A stretch of DNA of 64,000 bases from Thiocapsa marina 5811 (GTDB lineage: Bacteria; Pseudomonadota; Gammaproteobacteria; Chromatiales; Chromatiaceae). Positions 47,492 through 57,083 of this stretch are shown one piece after another (positions within the stretch are counted from its first letter, which is position 1; the number at the start of each line of letters is the position of its first letter). The stretch lies in NCBI RefSeq assembly GCF_000223985.1, contig NZ_AFWV01000002.1:1-64000 (forward strand), given 5' to 3'. Made by a program: the position numbers and the translations under genes. Under the pieces are notes generated by a model. That model was not told the origin of the DNA. It did not search any database and saw nothing but the letters and a program-made list of their open reading frames with translations.

Positions 47492-48106
47492 TCAGGGTGA
47501 TGTCCGATCGATGGCGTCTAAACCGCGCCGGGCGCGGTTTAGATGCTCCCGGATCGTCTCGATCGCTTCGTCGAGATGCTGAAAGGCGTGATCTCCGCCT
47601 TCCCAGACCATGAGGCGGCCGCACCCGGCGTAGAGGTGCTCGGCGATGCGCGCGTCGATGACCTCGTCGCCGCGGTCCAGAAACAGGGTGCTCGGAGTGC
47701 CGTCGCAGGGTTCTGCGATGCCGTAGGGTCGGGTACTCTCGATCAATGCCTCGCTGACCCGATAGCGCTCTCCGTCGGCCGTGGTCATGACCTCGCCGAT
47801 GTGCTCCCGAAAGAGGCTCCAGGGTGTGAGTGCGGGATTGATCATGAAGAGATGGGAAAACCGAAACCGGCGCGCCAGATATTGGCCGTAGAAGCCCCCC
47901 ATGGAGCTCCCGACCACGGCCGGCGCGATGCCCTCGTGTCGCCCGAGAAGCGTGGTGAAAAAGTCCGACAAGGCGGCAACGGCATCCGCCGGGCGGTGCG
48001 CCGGATAGTCGATGGCGACGACCGGATGTGGGTCCAGTGACGTACGAAGCCGATTGGCCTTGAAGGATCGGCTCGAGCTGTTGAGTCCGTGGATGTAGAC
48101 GAGCAT
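47492..48106 (-). CDS. YqiA/YcfP-type alpha/beta hydrolase (esterase)
   Basis: A 204-residue hydrolase starting MLVYIHGLNSSSRSFKA, with nucleophile elbow GSSMGGFYGQ near residue 68 and later FLDRGDEVID and GGDHAFQH carrying the acid and His. This fits YqiA-like esterases acting on short acyl esters. A 23-bp palindrome of the dispersed repeat family lies inside the last codons and encodes LNRARRGL, so the C-terminus was probably altered by the repeat. Confidence 0.88.
   Translation of the reverse strand: MLVYIHGLNSSSRSFKANRLRTSLDPHPVVAIDYPAHRPADAVAALSDFFTTLLGRHEGIAPAVVGSSMGGFYGQYLARRFRFSHLFMINPALTPWSLFREHIGEVMTTADGERYRVSEALIESTRPYGIAEPCDGTPSTLFLDRGDEVIDARIAEHLYAGCGRLMVWEGGDHAFQHLDEAIETIREHLNRARRGLDAIDRTSP
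47519..47541. repeat. Bare 23-bp palindrome of the TAAACCGCGCC family
   Basis: TAAACCGCGCC, one G, then GGCGCGGTTTA: the two ends of the repeat family joined with no interior. It lies in the coding sequence of the hydrolase gene, near its stop codon. It could also act as a hairpin terminator between the convergent hydrolase and TraB-like genes. Confidence 0.8.
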
Positions 48107-48155
48107 TGCCTTTAGGTCGTCGTGGGGCCGCTGTCCGGGCTCGAGGCGCACACGG

Positions 48156-49133
48156 CTAAACCTCGAGGAGGTCGTCTTGGCATGAGGCGGGCGGACAGAG
48201 CGTCGTGTCTGCGTTGCTCGCGATCGCGGGGGCGCCGAAAAAGGTCATTCGAAACAACAAGCAACGATCGATAAATTCGCGTGTGCTTTTGGGCATCGGC
48301 ACCCGTGCACGCACGATCGAGCCGATCAGCTCGGTCCCGTCGCGCAACAGCGCGAGACCTTCCATCGCCTCGCGCATGGCCTCGGCGCTCGCGTCGCGGG
48401 GCAGGACGGGGCTCATGTGGCCGAGTCGATCGATCGCGACCGCGAAGGTCGGCCAGACATCGAAGATCGCCGGATCGGTGCGCAGTATCTCGCATTTGCG
48501 TTTGGCGGCATCGGCCAACCCGTCGATCTTCGGAGCGATGTCGGTCATTTGGCGACTGTCCGCAAAGGTGTCTTTCAGGACCACCGCGATGCGATCGATA
48601 TCGCGCATGGTCATGGCGATCTTGAGGTACCGGCTGTCGTAGAAGTCTTCGATCGTCATGGAGAATGCCTTGAACGGCTCGCCCCACAACTCGTCGATCC
48701 CCTCGTCTCCGCTGCGATGCCGGACCATCTTTCCGAGGTCCAATGCCTCGAGCAGGCAATGTCCGCATTCACGCATCAGACTGTTGTCGGGGCCGATCTC
48801 GACGCCGGCGGATTGCAGCTCGACGAGACAGGTAAAGATATCCGCGGCTCGGTTGAAGAGCGCTCCCGCCAACATGGCTCCGTTGACCCGCTTGCGCTCA
48901 GGATCGGTTTCCGCGGTATAGGCCGCGCGTGCCTCGTCGAGTCTGGAGCCCGGGATGTTGATGCCGTGCTCGACGTGATTGAACAGACGCCGCGTAAGCG
49001 CCTGGATCAGCCGCCGTTTGGTTTCCAGGGTGTCGCTCGGCGGCTCGTAGGACTTGATCCAGTAGCCGTCGTAAAACACGCGCTCCTCGCCGAGAATGAC
49101 GCGCCGCGTGCCGTTGTCGGGTTGTTTTGACAT
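48156..49133 (-). CDS. Conserved protein of unknown function
   Basis: A 325-residue soluble protein with ERVFYDGYWIKSYEPPSDTL near the N-terminus, a helical centre (LFNRAADIFTCLVELQSAG, KAFSMTIEDFYDSRYLKIAM) and an acidic, Cys-containing tail. No catalytic motif is evident. It is just upstream of, and co-directional with, the hydrolase gene (50-nt gap). I do not recognise the family. Confidence 0.7.
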   Translation of the reverse strand: MSKQPDNGTRRVILGEERVFYDGYWIKSYEPPSDTLETKRRLIQALTRRLFNHVEHGINIPGSRLDEARAAYTAETDPERKRVNGAMLAGALFNRAADIFTCLVELQSAGVEIGPDNSLMRECGHCLLEALDLGKMVRHRSGDEGIDELWGEPFKAFSMTIEDFYDSRYLKIAMTMRDIDRIAVVLKDTFADSRQMTDIAPKIDGLADAAKRKCEILRTDPAIFDVWPTFAVAIDRLGHMSPVLPRDASAEAMREAMEGLALLRDGTELIGSIVRARVPMPKSTREFIDRCLLFRMTFFGAPAIASNADTTLCPPASCQDDLLEV

Positions 49134-49441
49134 GCCTGGGTCTGGATCCTGGGCGAGTTGGCTCGAGTGATACCGGTTTTCGGCGGGATGCGCAATCTCT
49201 CGCGTCGGGTTTTGGGATGGAGATCACCCGGGATACCGAGAGACGGGATCGCGGTATCAATGGCCTGCGGTGTCGGTGCGGCAGCGTGCCTATGACCTCG
49301 AGCCCCGCTGGACTATAGTGGCGCACTCGTCCGGACACGCCGTGATCAACGCAACCCCGGTGTCGTGGGCGGTTTAGGCCACCGGGGTGACGTGCACGGC
49401 GTGATGTTCAAAGCACCATCGAATCGTCTGACCGAGGGACT
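49134..49441. other. Divergent intergenic region with one repeat arm
   Basis: About 300 bp between divergent genes. A single right-hand arm, GGGCGGTTTA (49367-49376), belongs to the dispersed repeat family without a recognisable left arm. No gene is visible; promoters for both neighbours should lie here. Confidence 0.4.
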
Positions 49442-50212
49442 ATGCGAGCGAAGGAGAAGATTGCATCCATGATCACGACCCTCTTTATTTGGGGTCTCGC
49501 GGGGGCCCTTTTCGGCGCCTTGTTCGGTGGTCTCTACCAGGTCCTCGCTGTTTTGGGTCTGGCGGGCCGGGAGCCTTTGATCATCGCGGCGGCGGCTGCG
49601 GCCATGACCACATCGGCCTTTTACAGTGCGATGCCTGTCGCGCTGATGGGTGCCATGGCCGGCGTTTTGGCGTCCATCGGGTATTTGATCGTCAGCGGGC
49701 ACAGTGTCGAGCTCTTATGGATCGCCGGGACAGCGGGCGCGGGCGGGATCCTCGCAGGCGTGTTCTACGCCTGGATGATCACCGGCGGAGGTCGGCCGCT
49801 GGCCGAGACGCTGACGGGTCTGATCGCGGGCGTGTTGGCCGGCGGTATCATGGCGATCGTGTTTTCCTCCTTGGGTATCCACTCCAGCATGTTCGTGCTC
49901 TCGGCGGGCGTTGTGGCTCTGGTGGGGACCTTCTTCCAGGTGTCCGAGCGCTGGTTGGTGGCGCGCAGTGCACGGTGGTTTCCCGCGGTCTTGTCGGCGC
50001 CCGTGGTCGCGGGACTCATTGCGGCCGTGGTCGGGGCGAGTGTTTGGATCGTCGGCGGTACGACCTCGAGCCTCTTGAGCAGCAACGCCCAGGATTCCGC
50101 GAATCAGATCCTGAGCGCTGTCCCTCCCGGGTTCCTCGGCGGAATGCTCGGCGGAGCGGTGACGGGAGTCGTGTTGCAGATCCTCGGTTTTCGTCCGGAG
50201 CAGCCGCACTGA
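49442..50212 (+). CDS. Multi-span membrane protein, unknown function
   Basis: A 256-residue protein with about seven hydrophobic segments rich in Gly and Ala, beginning TTLFIWGLAGALFGALFGGL. A more polar stretch (GGTTSSLLSSNAQDSANQIL) precedes the last one. Start 49442 gives a basic leader; ATG 49469 is an alternative. No transporter signature is visible. Confidence 0.7.
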   Translation: MRAKEKIASMITTLFIWGLAGALFGALFGGLYQVLAVLGLAGREPLIIAAAAAAMTTSAFYSAMPVALMGAMAGVLASIGYLIVSGHSVELLWIAGTAGAGGILAGVFYAWMITGGGRPLAETLTGLIAGVLAGGIMAIVFSSLGIHSSMFVLSAGVVALVGTFFQVSERWLVARSARWFPAVLSAPVVAGLIAAVVGASVWIVGGTTSSLLSSNAQDSANQILSAVPPGFLGGMLGGAVTGVVLQILGFRPEQPH

Positions 50213-50347
50213 GCCGCACGGCATGGCGGCTCGGTCGGTTTGAAAGGGTATAAATCCATATCTTTTTTGTGATAATGGGAACGCAGCCTCATGCAGGAAC
50301 GGGTTGTGTGGTTTCGATATTCCCCTAAACGCATCGGAGGAGACCAG

Positions 50348-50482
50348 ATGTTCGCCGTTCTCATCGCAGTGGCAATCGGTATCGTGATTGGCTGGAACTG
50401 GCCGCAGCCCCCTTGGGCCAAGGATATTCAGGACCGTGTTGTCGAGACCTTCCAGTCCTTCACGGCCAAGGGCCCCAAATAG
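50348..50482 (+). CDS. Small single-span membrane protein (44 residues)
   Basis: MFAVLIAVAIGIVIGWNWPQ followed by a short amphipathic tail (DIQDRVVETFQSFTAKGPK). GGAGGAGA lies 4-11 nt upstream of the ATG, so this start is much better than the longer frame at 50291. Function unknown. Confidence 0.7.
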   Translation: MFAVLIAVAIGIVIGWNWPQPPWAKDIQDRVVETFQSFTAKGPK

Positions 50483-50580
50483 GTCGTCTGCCCAGCCCGG
50501 ACGCAGCTCCGGCACAGGTGCTCTGCACCGTCCGAGCGGCTTCGATGCATTCGGCCGGTGGTTTTCCGGGGCAATCGCTG

Positions 50581-51321
50581 TCAGAACGAATCAAGAATCA
50601 GCAACCCGGCGATCGCCCAAAGCGCCCGGTTCAACCAGCGCCGATAGGTCCCCTGATCGAGCCGGCGGCGCACCCGAATCCCGATCCACAAGACGGCGAG
50701 TACCGCAGGCAGTGCGAACAGCGCGAGCTGGATGATGATTGGATCCAGTGCGTCCTGTAACGCGAACCCGGTCAGCTGGCCGCCCTTGCTGGTGATGAAG
50801 CTCAGGTTGAAGGTCGCGACCATCAGGCCCGGATGCATGCGGGTGTAGAGCGCGAAGGCAACCACGATGGGCGAGAAGACGTTCACCAGACCGGCCAAGA
50901 GGCCCATCCCCAATCCCAACACCGCCAGCCCCCAGTGCGGGATCCGATGCTCGGGCCCGTCGCCGCGCTTGCGCTGAAGGAGCAGGAAGACGACCAAGAC
51001 CAGGGCTAAGAGGAGCCTGAAGGGCTCCGGGTCGATGCTCAGCAGGACCCGCGTGCCGATCAGGCTGCCCACCATCGTGAAGACCGGGATGGGCCAGAAG
51101 CGGCGCAGCGCTTCGAGCCAGCGTCGCTCGGCGGCGATGCTGACCAGGTTGATCGCAATCGTCGGGATGAGGGTCAGGAGCACGGCCGCACGCATGTCCA
51201 TGACCAGCACGAGCAGGGGCGTGGCGACGAGCGGGAAGCCGAACCCGAAGGCGCCGTGCACGAAGGCGGCGATCAGCAGAATCCCGATCGCCGCCAGATC
51301 GATCAATGCGAATGTGTCCAA
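50581..51321 (-). CDS. TauE/SafE-family (TSUP) sulfite/anion exporter
   Basis: A 246-residue permease with about eight membrane segments, including AAFVHGAFGFGFPLVATPLL and a second GLLAGLVNVFSPIVVAFAL repeat, typical of the inverted-repeat TSUP fold. Substrates are sulfonates, sulfite or organic acids. Because it closes the methylcitrate gene cluster it may move propionate-derived acids, but that is inference. The start is probably TTG 51321, overlapping no gene but only 2 nt after the prpF stop. Confidence 0.82.
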   Translation of the reverse strand: MDTFALIDLAAIGILLIAAFVHGAFGFGFPLVATPLLVLVMDMRAAVLLTLIPTIAINLVSIAAERRWLEALRRFWPIPVFTMVGSLIGTRVLLSIDPEPFRLLLALVLVVFLLLQRKRGDGPEHRIPHWGLAVLGLGMGLLAGLVNVFSPIVVAFALYTRMHPGLMVATFNLSFITSKGGQLTGFALQDALDPIIIQLALFALPAVLAVLWIGIRVRRRLDQGTYRRWLNRALWAIAGLLILDSF

Positions 51322-51323
51322 GA

Positions 51324-52520
51324 CTACAAAAGAGCGTCTCCGGGCACTCGTACCCAGCCTTCCATCAGCACCCGGGCGCTGCGGCTCATGATGGCCTTGG
51401 TCACGGTCCAGTCGCCGTTGACCTGAAGGGCCTCGGCGCCGACGCGCAGTGTGCCCGAGGGATGGCCGAAACGCACTGCGGTGCGCTCGCCTCCCCCGGC
51501 AGCCAGGTTGACCAGGGTGCCGGGGATGGCCGCAGCCGTGCCGATCGCCACGGCGGCCGTGCCCATCATGGCGTGGTGCAGCTTGCCCATTGAGAGTGCG
51601 CGGACGCACAGATCGATATCGCCGGCCGTGACGGCCTTTCCGCTTGAGGAGACGTAGTCGGCCGGCGGGGCCACGAAGGCGACCTTGGGGGTGTGCTGGC
51701 GGGTCGCCGCCTCGGCGACATCCTTGATGAGGCCCATCCGCAGCGCGCCATAGGCGCGGATGGTCTCGAACATCCTCAAGGCATCGGCATCGCCGTTGAT
51801 GGCGTCCTGCAGCTCGGTCCCGGTGTAGCCGATCGCCGCCGCATTGACGAAGACGGTCGGGATGCCGGCATTGATCATGGTGGCCTCGAGCGTCCCGACA
51901 CCGGGGACCTCGAGGTGATCGACCAGGTTGCCGGTCGGGAACATGGAGCCGCCGCCCTCGCCATCACCCTCGTCGGCCGGGTCCAGGAACTCCAACTGCA
52001 CCTCGGCGGCGGGGAAGGTCACGCCGTCGAGCTCGAAATCCCCCGTCTCCTGCACCGCGCCGTCGGTCATCGGCACGTGCGCGATGATGGTCTTGCCGAT
52101 ATTGGCCTGCCAGACGCGCACCCTCGCCATGCCGTCCCGCGGCAGCCGGTCAGGATCGATGAGGCCGGCGCTGATGGCGAAGGAGCCGACCGCCGCCGAG
52201 AGGTTGCCGCAGTTGCCGCTCCAGTCGACGAAGGCCGTGTCGATGGACACCTGGCCGAACAGATAATCGACGTCGTGATCAGGCCGGCTGCTCTTGGACA
52301 GGATGACCGTCTTGCTGGTGCTCGAGGTCGCCCCGCCCATGCCGTCGATCTGCTTGCCGTAGGGGTCCGGGCTGCCGATGACGCGCAGCAGCAGGGCATC
52401 GCGCGCCGGGCCCGGCACTTGGGCGGCCTCGGGCAGGTCTTGCAGGCGGAAGAAGACGCCCTTGCTGGTGCCGCCGCGCATGTAGGTGGCGGGGATGCGG
52501 ATTTGAGGTAGGTGGGACAT
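51324..52520 (-). CDS. prpF: 2-methylaconitate cis-trans isomerase PrpF
   Basis: A 398-residue isomerase of the PrpF/diaminopimelate-epimerase-like fold, starting HLPQIRIPATYMRGGTSKGV with GGATSSTSKTVIL, WSGNCGNLSAAVGSFA and MGKLHHAMMGTAAVAIGTAA. It works with AcnD, isomerising 2-methylaconitate in the methylcitrate cycle. Length equals the usual 396-398. The DUF559 gene and its repeats separate it from acnD. Confidence 0.95.
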   Translation of the reverse strand: MSHLPQIRIPATYMRGGTSKGVFFRLQDLPEAAQVPGPARDALLLRVIGSPDPYGKQIDGMGGATSSTSKTVILSKSSRPDHDVDYLFGQVSIDTAFVDWSGNCGNLSAAVGSFAISAGLIDPDRLPRDGMARVRVWQANIGKTIIAHVPMTDGAVQETGDFELDGVTFPAAEVQLEFLDPADEGDGEGGGSMFPTGNLVDHLEVPGVGTLEATMINAGIPTVFVNAAAIGYTGTELQDAINGDADALRMFETIRAYGALRMGLIKDVAEAATRQHTPKVAFVAPPADYVSSSGKAVTAGDIDLCVRALSMGKLHHAMMGTAAVAIGTAAAIPGTLVNLAAGGGERTAVRFGHPSGTLRVGAEALQVNGDWTVTKAIMSRSARVLMEGWVRVPGDALL

Positions 52521-52546
52521 TCGATTGATCTCTGAAATTGATCTAT

Positions 52547-52930
52547 TCACTCCCCTCTCCCCTCGCGGGAGAGGGGCCGGGGGAGAGGGGGTGCAGGCTG
52601 CTCCGGCGCCTCAAGGATGCTCGATAGCACCCCCTCCGGATTCCGCAGGATGTCGTTGTTCCAGAAGCGCATGACCTTAAAGCCTTGCTGCTCGAGCCAT
52701 GCGTCACGCACGGAATCGCGATCGCTCCCGTTGTGTTGCCCACCGTCGGCCTCGACGATCAACCGGGCGCCGAAATGCACGCAATCGACGATATAGGGGC
52801 CGATCGGTTGCTGGCGACGGAACTTTTGCCCATTCAGGCGACGGGCGCGCAGATGGCGCCAGAGCAGTTGCTCGGCGTCTGTCATGGTTTGGCGCAGGGT
52901 CTTGGCGAACGGGTGTTGGTCCACTCTCAC
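52547..52930 (-). CDS. DUF559 domain nuclease-like protein
   Basis: A 127-residue protein with AKTLRQTMTDAEQLLWRHLR, LNGQKFRRQQPIGPYIVDCV and IVEADGGQHN, matching DUF559, a restriction-like fold related to very-short-patch repair nucleases. The putative catalytic acids are the Asp of VDCV and the Glu of VEADGG. The start is GTG 52930 or GTG 52924; ATG 52885 is also possible. The C-terminus (LPRPLSREGRGE) is encoded by one of the flanking palindromic repeats. It lies on the operon strand, interrupting prp genes. Confidence 0.82.
   Translation of the reverse strand: MRVDQHPFAKTLRQTMTDAEQLLWRHLRARRLNGQKFRRQQPIGPYIVDCVHFGARLIVEADGGQHNGSDRDSVRDAWLEQQGFKVMRFWNNDILRNPEGVLSSILEAPEQPAPPLPRPLSREGRGE
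52549..52594. repeat. REP-like palindrome, left copy
   Basis: CCCCTCTCCC (52552-52561) pairs with GGGAGAGGGG (52567-52576), then CCGGGGGAGAGGGGG follows. It is the inverted counterpart of the two copies on the other side of the DUF559 gene and encodes that protein's C-terminus. Confidence 0.75.
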
Positions 52931-53050
52931 ACCCTCTCCCCAACCCCTCTCCCGCGAGGGGAGAGGGGCTTTTTTGCGCGGTTTTCCGGGACGCTCGGCT
53001 GAGCCATCTCCCCCTCTCCCCAACCCCTCTCCCACGAGGGGAGATGGGCT
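52929..53050. repeat. REP-like palindromes, two right copies
   Basis: Two direct copies of CCCTCTCCCCAACCCCTCTC with closing arm (52929-52970 and 53009-53050) lie between the DUF559 start and the acnD stop. In the first the hairpin CCCCTCTCCC/GGGAGAGGGG is followed by a T-run (CTTTTTT), so in plus orientation it looks like an intrinsic terminator. Confidence 0.75.
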
Positions 53051-53053
53051 TTC

Positions 53054-55660
53054 TTATGCCGCCTTGCTGGATTCCAGGAAATCCTGGGCGAAGCGCTGCA
53101 GCACACCGCCGGCCTCGTAGATCGCCAGCTCTTCCGCGGTATCGATGCGACAGGTGACCGGCACCTCCACGCGTTCGCCGTTCTTGCGGGTGATCACCAA
53201 GGTCAGGGTGGCGCGCGGTGTGCGCTCGCCGAGCACGTCGTAGGTCTCGCTGCCGTCGATCCCGAGTGTCTTGCGGTCGACGCCCGGTTTGAACTCGAGC
53301 GGCAGCACGCCCATGCCGACCAGATTGGTCCGGTGGATACGCTCGAACCCTTCGGCGACGATGGCTTCCACACCGGCCAGACGCACACCCTTGGCTGCCC
53401 AGTCACGCGAGGAGCCCTGGCCGTAGTCGGCACCGGCGATGATGATCAGCGGCTGCTTGCGGCCCATGTACGTCTCGATCGCCTCCCACATGCGCATGAC
53501 CTGGCCGTCCGGCTCGACACGGGTCAGCGAGCCCTTCTTGACCTGGCCATCCACCACGGCCATCTCGTTGACCAGTTGCGGGTTGGCGAAGGTGGCGCGC
53601 TGGGCGGTCAGGTGGTCGCCGCGGTGCGTGGCGTAGGAGTTAAAGTCCTCTTCCGGCAGGCCCATCTTGGCCAGATACTCGCCGGCCGCGCTGTCGGCCA
53701 GGATGGCGTTCGACGGGGACAGATGGTCCGTGGTGATGTTGTCCGGCAAGACCGCCAGCGGACGCATGCCTTTCAGTGTCCGCTCACCGGCCAGTGCGCC
53801 TTCCCAGTAGGGTGGACGGCGGATGTAGGTGCTCTGCGGGCGCCAGTCGTACAGCGGGCTCTTGGCCTCTTCCACATGGCCCAGATCGAACATCGGGATA
53901 TAGACCTGCTTGAACTGCTCCGGCTTCACGCAGGCCGAGACGATGGCGTCGATCTCCTCGTCGCTCGGCCACAGGTCTTTGAGGGTGATGGGGTTGCCCT
54001 GCGGGTCATGGCCCAGCGCATCTTGCTCGATGTCGAACCGCACGGTGCCGGCGATGGCGTAGGCCACCACCAGAGGCGGCGAGGCCAGGAAGGCCTGCTT
54101 GGCATAGGGGTGGATGCGGCCGTCGAAGTTGCGGTTGCCCGAGAGCACGGCGGTGGCGAAGAGGTCGCGCTCGATGATCTCCTGTTGGATCTTCGGGTCC
54201 AGTGCGCCGGACATGCCGTTGCAGGTGGTGCAGGCGTAGCCGACGATGCCGAAGCCGAGCTGTTCCATCTCAGCCAGCAGGCCGGCCTCTTCCAGGTAAA
54301 GCTTGGCGACCTTGGAGCCCGGCGCGAAGGAGGTCTTGACCCAGGGCTTGCGCGTCAGGCCCAGTGCGTTGGCCTTCTTGGCGACCAGGCCGGCGGCGAC
54401 CACGTTGCGCGGGTTGCTGGTGTTGGTGCAACTGGTGATGGCAGCGATGATGACCGCGCCGTCCGGCATCAGGCCGTCCTTCTCTTCGGCCAGCGCCTTG
54501 TCCAGATCCACGGCAATGCCGCGCTCGTGCAGTGCGCTGGTCGGAAGGCGGCGGTGCGGGTTGGACGGGCCGGCCATGTTGCGCACCACGGTGGACAGAT
54601 CGAACTCGAGCACGCGCTCGTACTCGGCGCTCTCCAGCGCATCGGCCCACAGGCCGGCGGTCTTGGCATAGGTCTCGACCAGTGCGACCTGCTCCGGCTC
54701 GCGGCCGGTCAGGGTGAGATAGTCGATGGTCTGTCCGTCGATGTAGAACATGGACGCGGTAGCGCCGTACTCCGGACACATATTGGAGATGGTGGCGCGG
54801 TCGCCGATCGTCAGGCTGGCAGCACCCTCGCCGAAGAACTCGACATAGGCACCTACCACGCGCTCCTTGCGCAGGAACTCGGTCAGGGCCAGCACGATGT
54901 CGGTGGCGGTGATGCCCGGCCGACGCTTGCCGGTCAGGCGCACGCCGACGATATCGGGCAGGCGCATCATGGAGGCGCGGCCGAGCATCACGGTCTCGGC
55001 CTCCAGCCCGCCGACGCCGATGGCGATCACGCCGAGTGCATCGACGTGCGGGGTGTGGCTGTCGGTCCCGACACAGGTGTCCGGGAAGGCCACCCCGTCG
55101 CGGGCCTGGATCACCGGGGACATCTTCTCCAGATTGATCTGGTGCATGATGCCGTTGCCGGCCGGGATCACGTCCACGTTCTTGAAGGCGGTCTTGGTCC
55201 ACTCGATGAAGTGGAAACGGTCCTCGTTGCGTCGGTCTTCGATGGCGCGGTTCTTCTCGAAGGCATCCGCATCGGATCCGCCGTACTCCACGGCCAGCGA
55301 GTGGTCGACGATCAGCTGGGTCGGCACCACCGGGTTCACTTGTGCCGGGTCGCCGCCCTTCTCGGCGATGGCGTCGCGCAGCCCCGCCAGATCCACCAGG
55401 GCGGTCTGGCCGAGGATGTCGTGGCAGACCACGCGGGCGGGGTACCAGGGGAAGTCCAGGTCGCGCTTGCGCTCGATGAGTTGCTTGAGTGAATCGGTCA
55501 GGGTGTCCGGATCGCAGCGTCGCACCAGATTTTCGGCCAGCACGCGCGAGGTGTATGGCAGCTTCGCATAGGCGCCGGGCGTGATCGCATCGATCGCGGC
55601 ACGCGCGTCGAAGTAGTCCAGAGCGGTGCCGGGCAGGGGTTTGCGGTGGGCGGTATTCAT
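53054..55660 (-). CDS. acnD: Fe/S-dependent 2-methylisocitrate dehydratase AcnD
   Basis: An 868-residue aconitase-family enzyme with the 4Fe-4S Cys motifs (AITSCTNTSNPR, GYACTTCNGMSG), GTDSHTPHVDALGVIAIGVG and the C-terminal swivel domain (IIIAGADYGQGSSRDWAAKG). It dehydrates 2-methylcitrate to 2-methylaconitate in propionate catabolism, needing PrpF. The sequence MNTAHRKPLPGTALDYFDAR at the start is typical of AcnD rather than AcnA. Part of the prpB-prpC-acnD-prpF order. Confidence 0.95.
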   Translation of the reverse strand: MNTAHRKPLPGTALDYFDARAAIDAITPGAYAKLPYTSRVLAENLVRRCDPDTLTDSLKQLIERKRDLDFPWYPARVVCHDILGQTALVDLAGLRDAIAEKGGDPAQVNPVVPTQLIVDHSLAVEYGGSDADAFEKNRAIEDRRNEDRFHFIEWTKTAFKNVDVIPAGNGIMHQINLEKMSPVIQARDGVAFPDTCVGTDSHTPHVDALGVIAIGVGGLEAETVMLGRASMMRLPDIVGVRLTGKRRPGITATDIVLALTEFLRKERVVGAYVEFFGEGAASLTIGDRATISNMCPEYGATASMFYIDGQTIDYLTLTGREPEQVALVETYAKTAGLWADALESAEYERVLEFDLSTVVRNMAGPSNPHRRLPTSALHERGIAVDLDKALAEEKDGLMPDGAVIIAAITSCTNTSNPRNVVAAGLVAKKANALGLTRKPWVKTSFAPGSKVAKLYLEEAGLLAEMEQLGFGIVGYACTTCNGMSGALDPKIQQEIIERDLFATAVLSGNRNFDGRIHPYAKQAFLASPPLVVAYAIAGTVRFDIEQDALGHDPQGNPITLKDLWPSDEEIDAIVSACVKPEQFKQVYIPMFDLGHVEEAKSPLYDWRPQSTYIRRPPYWEGALAGERTLKGMRPLAVLPDNITTDHLSPSNAILADSAAGEYLAKMGLPEEDFNSYATHRGDHLTAQRATFANPQLVNEMAVVDGQVKKGSLTRVEPDGQVMRMWEAIETYMGRKQPLIIIAGADYGQGSSRDWAAKGVRLAGVEAIVAEGFERIHRTNLVGMGVLPLEFKPGVDRKTLGIDGSETYDVLGERTPRATLTLVITRKNGERVEVPVTCRIDTAEELAIYEAGGVLQRFAQDFLESSKAA

Positions 55661-55746
55661 GAGGTGTGCACTGTTCCGAAATGGGAGACGTCGCCTGAGA
55701 CGCCGGGACGCGTGTGTGGTCGTGTCGAGGTCTGAGCCGGGACGCG

Positions 55747-55786
55747 CCGGAGCCGAACACCCGTGAACCTCGGCGTTCGGCTCCGG
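55747..55786. terminator. Hairpin between prpC and acnD
   Basis: CCGGAGCCGAACACC (55747-55761) pairs with 55772-55786 with one mismatch. It lies inside the transcription unit, downstream of prpC and before acnD, so it may attenuate or stabilise the message rather than end it. Confidence 0.45.
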
Positions 55787-55810
55787 GCCCCGGGCGTCGG
55801 GCTCGAGCGC

Positions 55811-56965
55811 TCAGCGCTTCTCGATCGGCACCCAGCTCAAGTTTTCCGGCCCGACATAGTTGGCGCTCGGGCGAATGATCTTGCCGTCGATGCGCTGCTC
55901 GATGACGTGGGCGACCCAGCCGGTGGTGCGCGCGATGACGAAGATGGGCGTGAACAAGGCGGTCGGAACGCCCATCTGTGCGTAGGACACCGCCGAGAAC
56001 CAGTCGAGGTTCGGGAACATGTGCTTGATGTCCCACATGACGCTTTCGAGGCGGTCGGCGACCTCGAACATGCGCATGTCCTCGTTGGACTCGGACAGGC
56101 GACGCGCGACCGTCTTGATGACCTCGTTGCGCGGGTCGCCGGTGGTGTAGACCGGGTGACCGAAGCCGATGATGATCTCCTTGCGCCCGACCCGCTCGCG
56201 GATGTCCGCCTCGGCCTCGTCGGCACTGAAATAGCGGCTCTGGATCTCGCAGGCGGCCTCGTTCGCGCCGCCGTGCTTGGGTCCGCGCAACGCGCCGATC
56301 GCGCCGGTGATGGCCGAATAGAGGTCGGAGTTGGTGCCGGCGACCACGCGGGCGGCGAAGGTCGAGGCATTGAACTCATGCTCGGCGTAGAGGATCAGCG
56401 AGGTGTGCATGGCGCGCACCCATTCGGCCGAAGGCGTCTTGCCGTGCAGCAGGTGCAGGAAGTGCCCGCCGACCGACTCGTCGTCGGTCTCGACCTCGAT
56501 GCGCCGGCCATTGTGGGCGAAGTGATACCAATACAGCAGCATGGAGCCGAAGCTGGCGACCAGGCGATCGCCGATGTCGCGTGCCGCGGCCACCGGCATG
56601 TTGTCCTTCTCGGGCTCCAGCGTGCCGAGCAGCGAGGCGCCGGTGCGCATCACGTCCATCGGATGCGCCGAAGGCGGGATCTGCTCCAGGGCGGTCTTCA
56701 GCGCGGCGGGCAGACCGCGCAGCGACTGGAGCTTGCGCTTGTAGGCCGCGAGCTCGGCGGATGTCGGCAGGTGTCCGTGGATCAGCAGGTAGGCGATCTC
56801 TTCGAACTCGGCCTGGTCGGCGAAGTCCAGGATGTCGTAGCCGCGATAGTGCAGATCGTTGCCGGTGCGCCCGACGGTGCAGACGGCGGTATTGCCCGCC
56901 GCGGTGCCGGACAAGGCAACCGATTTCTTGGGTTTCGGAAGTTGGCTCTCTTGGTTCTCGGCCAT
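55811..56965 (-). CDS. prpC: 2-methylcitrate synthase
   Basis: A 384-residue citrate-synthase-family enzyme with [14 protein letters not shown]-like segment ([14 protein letters not shown]), [18 protein letters not shown] and [20 protein letters not shown] carrying the active-site His and Asp. It joins propionyl-CoA with oxaloacetate. ATG 56965 has GAGGAG at good spacing. The short [14 protein letters not shown] segment fits PrpC. Confidence 0.95.
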   Translation of the reverse strand: MAENQESQLPKPKKSVALSGTAAGNTAVCTVGRTGNDLHYRGYDILDFADQAEFEEIAYLLIHGHLPTSAELAAYKRKLQSLRGLPAALKTALEQIPPSAHPMDVMRTGASLLGTLEPEKDNMPVAAARDIGDRLVASFGSMLLYWYHFAHNGRRIEVETDDESVGGHFLHLLHGKTPSAEWVRAMHTSLILYAEHEFNASTFAARVVAGTNSDLYSAITGAIGALRGPKHGGANEAACEIQSRYFSADEAEADIRERVGRKEIIIGFGHPVYTTGDPRNEVIKTVARRLSESNEDMRMFEVADRLESVMWDIKHMFPNLDWFSAVSYAQMGVPTALFTPIFVIARTTGWVAHVIEQRIDGKIIRPSANYVGPENLSWVPIEKR

Positions 56966-57083
56966 CGTGTTCTCCTCGATCAATGTGATGCGGTTGTCGT
57001 CGTTTGGCCTTTAGCCTTTTACCTTTTACCTTTGAACTTCGCTGTCTGTTCGCTCAACGCAAACAGCTCTCTTCCGGCATGCC

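Noticed and set aside
50213-50347. Sigma-70-like promoter with TTGAAA and GATAAT before the 44-residue gene
   Set aside because: The spacing between the two hexamers is about 25 nt, too long for a standard promoter.
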